This document shows, in pieces, positions 60,924 to 64,000 of a stretch of DNA of 64,000 bases. Made by a program: the position numbers and the translations under genes. A model generated the notes under the pieces. It saw nothing but the letters and a program-made list of their open reading frames with translations. It did not search any database and was not told the DNA's origin. The first letter of the stretch is position 1; each line of letters opens with the position of its first letter. This stretch comes from Anniella stebbinsi (taxonomy: Eukaryota > Chordata > Lepidosauria > Squamata > Anniellidae), in assembly GCA_029215795.1 (NCBI GenBank), contig JARDYH010000007.1, positions 77,945,763 through 78,009,762 of the forward strand, read 5' to 3'.

Positions 60924-61663
60924 TATCATAAAACACAATAAGACATTAGTCCATCTCGTTGACAGGAATAGCTTAACAACAACCCTAGGGTAGCATATAT
61001 ATGTATCTGACCAGGCCCTGATTGGTTCCTCAGATCACTTGATTCAGGTGGGCTGATGAGCTGCATTACCTTCTCTGACTGTCACATGGGCGGCATTGCA
61101 GTGAAGATCAAGGCAATATCTCCCACAGCCTGCGAGTAGCCCCGATGGTGCAGGGAGTAAGGCTCCTTGGCCCTTCTCCCAGGATCCCCAGGACAGAGTC
61201 TCATTTGCTAGAAAACACAATATAAGTCAACTGAGTAGAAATGAAATGAGAAAGATTTATAGGGAACCCCCCCCCCCCACATGCTCAAAGTTTGTGCTTG
61301 TGGTCATGACCATTGGAATGTAACAATGTCCAGTGACAACCACACATCCGAATGTCCATGTGAATCAGTGTGTGTACATGCGCGAGGTGTGTCAATTGTT
61401 GTGAAGTCACTGCTTTTAAATGCTTCCAGAGCTCAGCCTGACACCAGCAGTATGGTCCCTCCCCTCCCCTCAGGAAGGATTGGATGTAGAGTTGGCAGCT
61501 ACCACAAATTTTGGCGGTCTACCAAGGCCACCCCAAATTTGTGAACCTGAAAGGAGCTTCTGGGATCTGTGTGCATCTCCACCATGTGGTGATCCACTGA
61601 ACTGCAAGTGTGACAACTTTTCAGTGAAGTACCTTCAAGCCCTGGACTGACCCTGCCAGACTG
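60924..61663. other. spacer between the two dimer MITEs
   Basis: No gene is present. A C11 run lies near 61268. The remainder is unrecognised, apparently ordinary intergenic sequence. Confidence 0.5.
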
Positions 61664-61671
61664 GCCATTGG

Positions 61672-61991
61672 TAGGGTGACCAGATAAAATCCAGGTCAGG
61701 GCTCATGTAACTTTAACAGTTGTAGAGAAAAGGGAATTTCAGCCAGTGTCATTTGTATGCAATTAGTTACTGATGAAATTCCCTCTTCATCACAACAGTT
61801 AAAGGTGCAGGCACTATACTAAAGTGACCATATACAAAAGAAGGCAGGGCCCCTGCGACTTTAACTGTTGTGATGAAGAGGGAATTTCACCAGGAACTAA
61901 TTGCATACAAATGACACTGGCTGAAATTCCCTTTTCTCTACAACTGTTAAAGTTACATGAGCCCTGACCTGGATTTTATCTGGTCAGCCTA
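61672..61991. mobile_element. inverted-dimer hAT-type MITE, 320 bp, copy 2
   Basis: It has the same length and internal arrangement as 60596-60915, with roughly 15 differences by eye. The 8-bp target duplication GCCATTGG is exact (61664-61671 and 61992-61999) and different from that of copy 1, so the two inserted independently as intact dimers. Confidence 0.92.
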
Positions 61992-63384
61992 GCCATTGGG
62001 TCTTCCTTGACAGGAAGGAGTTTAAGAGGCCTTCCTGCTCCAGTTGAATTTTCCTAAGTTCTGTTGCCTTCCTGTATCTTTGGCCCTTATTCCTCTCTTG
62101 CTCCTTGATGCTCCCCCCTCTTTCTTGGTCCTTTGGTTCTGACTTATGCTTTGGGCCTGACTACCGGTTTTGTACATGGCTCCTTGCTCTTGGCTCACCT
62201 CAAATAGCTGCCCTTGGATCAGCCTTGATATGTCTCCAGTTTGAAAAGATGCCGTATATATGAATGTATAGCCTTTCCTCATTTGGGGGGGTGGTGGTGG
62301 TGGTGGTGGGGAGGTTGCTCCATCCTTGATAATTTTAGTTGCTCTTTTCTGCACTCCCCCCCCCCCACAACTCCACAATATCTTTTTCTAGGTGTGACAC
62401 CCAGATGCAAAATGTATCTGCCACATGGGCTTGTGAACAGCACATGGATGCCCTTTCTTTTTGCCAAGCAAAGTGGAGAACAACGCACACAACTCCTTCA
62501 CGGCTAGGGCTGATTCTGTACTTAGATCTCTGTACTCAAGTGCAAAGCACTCTTTGAAAAGCCACCCTCAATCCTTGGGAATGCCCAACGGATTTGTGTC
62601 TAGGTGTGTTTGCACGCACATGGCTTTTTTGAGCCTGTAAGTCTCGCCGTCAGCTCAGTTCCTCAGTTACTGATTCCCCCCCCCCTTGCCTCCCTTTTGC
62701 ATCCTTCAGCTCTGCTCCAGAGTCTGAGACGCAGAGGAGTAACACTGCCAAAGTAAATGTTCATAACACGATAAAGAGCAGAACGCGTGGTTTCCTTGGC
62801 AACAGAATCTTTCGGGTAATTTTAACAATTTGGTGCTTTGAAGAGCAGGATATTTTCCCCCCAGTAGAGGGCGCTGGATGTTTGCTTGATGGTACAGCCT
62901 CCTTCTCCTCTTCCCCCTCCCCAGTCACAGCTGGGAAGAATCCCAGATATTGTCAGAAAAATGTCTATCAGGAATTTTGATACAGCTATCCTAGCTGCTT
63001 CATGTGCTGGGGTTTTAGCTTACTGCAGGTAGGCGAAGCATCCTTGTGGGTGAAACCTGCAAACAGCTGTCATTAATTAATCTGGTGCAAATCATGTCAA
63101 TTCTGGTTTGTGGGTGGGGACCTAGTACCGATTTACATGAATATAATCCCATGCATTTATTTCTGTTGTTCTTCCGGTACTCGGGCGCTTTACATAAAAA
63201 GACAATACAGCATACCAGCATTGTTGTTGTTGAAAGAATGTACTCGCTCTAAAACTCATTTTGGAGGAATAAGACTGGAATGGAAAATGGAATAGAAAGG
63301 ATGCACTACCAACAGTGGCTCTTCTAAAACAACCTTCTCCAACCTGGTACCTTCCAGATGATAAAGCTGCAGGAGCTATATTAT
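61992..63384. other. gene-free stretch with GGT repeat
   Basis: It contains a (GGT)n run (62289-62310), C runs near 62358 and 62680, and a more unique part at 62690-63010 with an RFX-like site (see below). The frames here are short and without domains. Confidence 0.5.
62790..62803. promoter_or_regulatory. RFX/X-box-like motif
   Basis: GTTTCCTTGGCAAC has two half-sites in the inverted X-box arrangement (GTTnCC-nn-GGnAAC). It sits in a short stretch without repeat hallmarks. A functional role is inference only. Confidence 0.35.
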
Positions 63385-63556
63385 TAGAGTGACCAGATAC
63401 AAAAGAGGGCAGGGCTCCTGCAGCTTTAACTGTTGTGATGAAGAAGAAATTTCACAAGGCGCTGCATGCATTCAAGTGACACCTGCTGAAATTCCCCTTT
63501 CAATACAACTGTTAAAGATACAGGAGCCCTGTCCTCCTTTCCATATGGCCACCCTA
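63385..63556. mobile_element. monomeric 172-bp MITE unit
   Basis: It starts TAGAGTGACCAGATAC and ends ATATGGCCACCCTA. Its length, 172 bp, equals the right-hand unit of the dimers. Its two halves are themselves imperfect inverted copies (gcagggctcctgcagcttta against taaagatacaggagccctg). The target duplication has decayed. Confidence 0.8.
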
Positions 63557-64000
63557 ACATTGTTAGTCTGATTCTGCCCTTGCCCTGATATCTGAAAGCC
63601 TCTCCCTGTGACGATGTTACTGAAGGGAAACTTGCACTTAATCTTTCCAATGCAGCACAGATTGTGAATGTCCCACCCCAGCGTTTCAGCTATCCTGTGC
63701 TAGCGCCCATCAGAGCCAGTGCTAACATTGCTTGGACAAGCCCCCCTTTTTATATACTTTATCACATTAAATATGAACCGTGGTTCACTTATCAAAGGGA
63801 CATTCTGCCATCTCAGCAAGAAGCAGTGGCCAGGCTGCTAAGCCTTTTCTTCAGATTCCTCCAAGGAATGCTTCTTGGGGATCTTCAAAAGGTGTGGTAT
63901 GTGAGGCTTAAAGCTAGTTTTTGAATGAGCTGGCGGCATCTTAAAGCTAAGAATTTGGAAGGTAGGGTACCACAACTGAAAAGGCCCTCCAGTTGGTCGC
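63557..64000. other. right edge, no gene seen
   Basis: No exon, repeat family or promoter is recognisable. The last 40 bases resemble the LINE motif aaaaggccctccagt but are too short to assign. Confidence 0.4.

Overview
The window looks like vertebrate nuclear DNA, most likely from a squamate reptile (lizard or snake). It has spliced exons with GT-AG borders, long repeat-filled introns and one CpG-island promoter. The repeat content points to squamates: CR1- and L2-type LINE pieces, a tRNA-derived SINE, many short palindromic DNA transposons, and a recurring LINE tail that reads 'ataccgcccatagccgaagc' on the antisense strand. This assignment comes from recognition, not from a search.

The one confidently recognised gene is SCMH1 (Sex comb on midleg homolog 1, a Polycomb-group MBT-domain protein). 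It lies on the minus strand from a CpG-island first exon near 41.7 kb down to at least 3881, and runs off the left edge. I can place a non-coding exon 1, an ATG-bearing exon 2 (32952-33037), a probable 69-bp cassette exon (27350-27418) and eight further coding exons. All reading phases fit. These exons encode both MBT repeats, a basic AT-hook-like linker and the SLED domain. The C-terminal linker and SAM/SPM domain are not in the window.

Layout: 1-3880 is intron. From 3881 to 10143 lie the SLED and linker exons. From 10144 to 18758 is a large intron with LINE debris. From 18759 to 23353 is the MBT exon cluster. From 23354 to 33037 lie the N-terminal exons. From 33038 to 41710 is intron 1, and 41340-42180 is the CpG-island promoter. 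From about 42200 to the end is gene-free upstream DNA. It holds L2/CR1-like LINE fragments, decayed BEL/Pao-type LTR retroelement pieces, a CR1 copy interrupted by a hAT-type MITE, and an array of MITEs sharing TAGGGTGACCA-type ends.

The most interesting observations are these: two 320-bp inverted-dimer MITEs (60596-60915 and 61672-61991), each with its own exact 8-bp target duplication; a 444-bp GC-rich palindromic element with an exact 8-bp duplication inside a CR1 element; and a frame-preserving candidate cassette exon whose 3' splice site lies just downstream of a long (CT)n tract that could bind PTB and vary in length.
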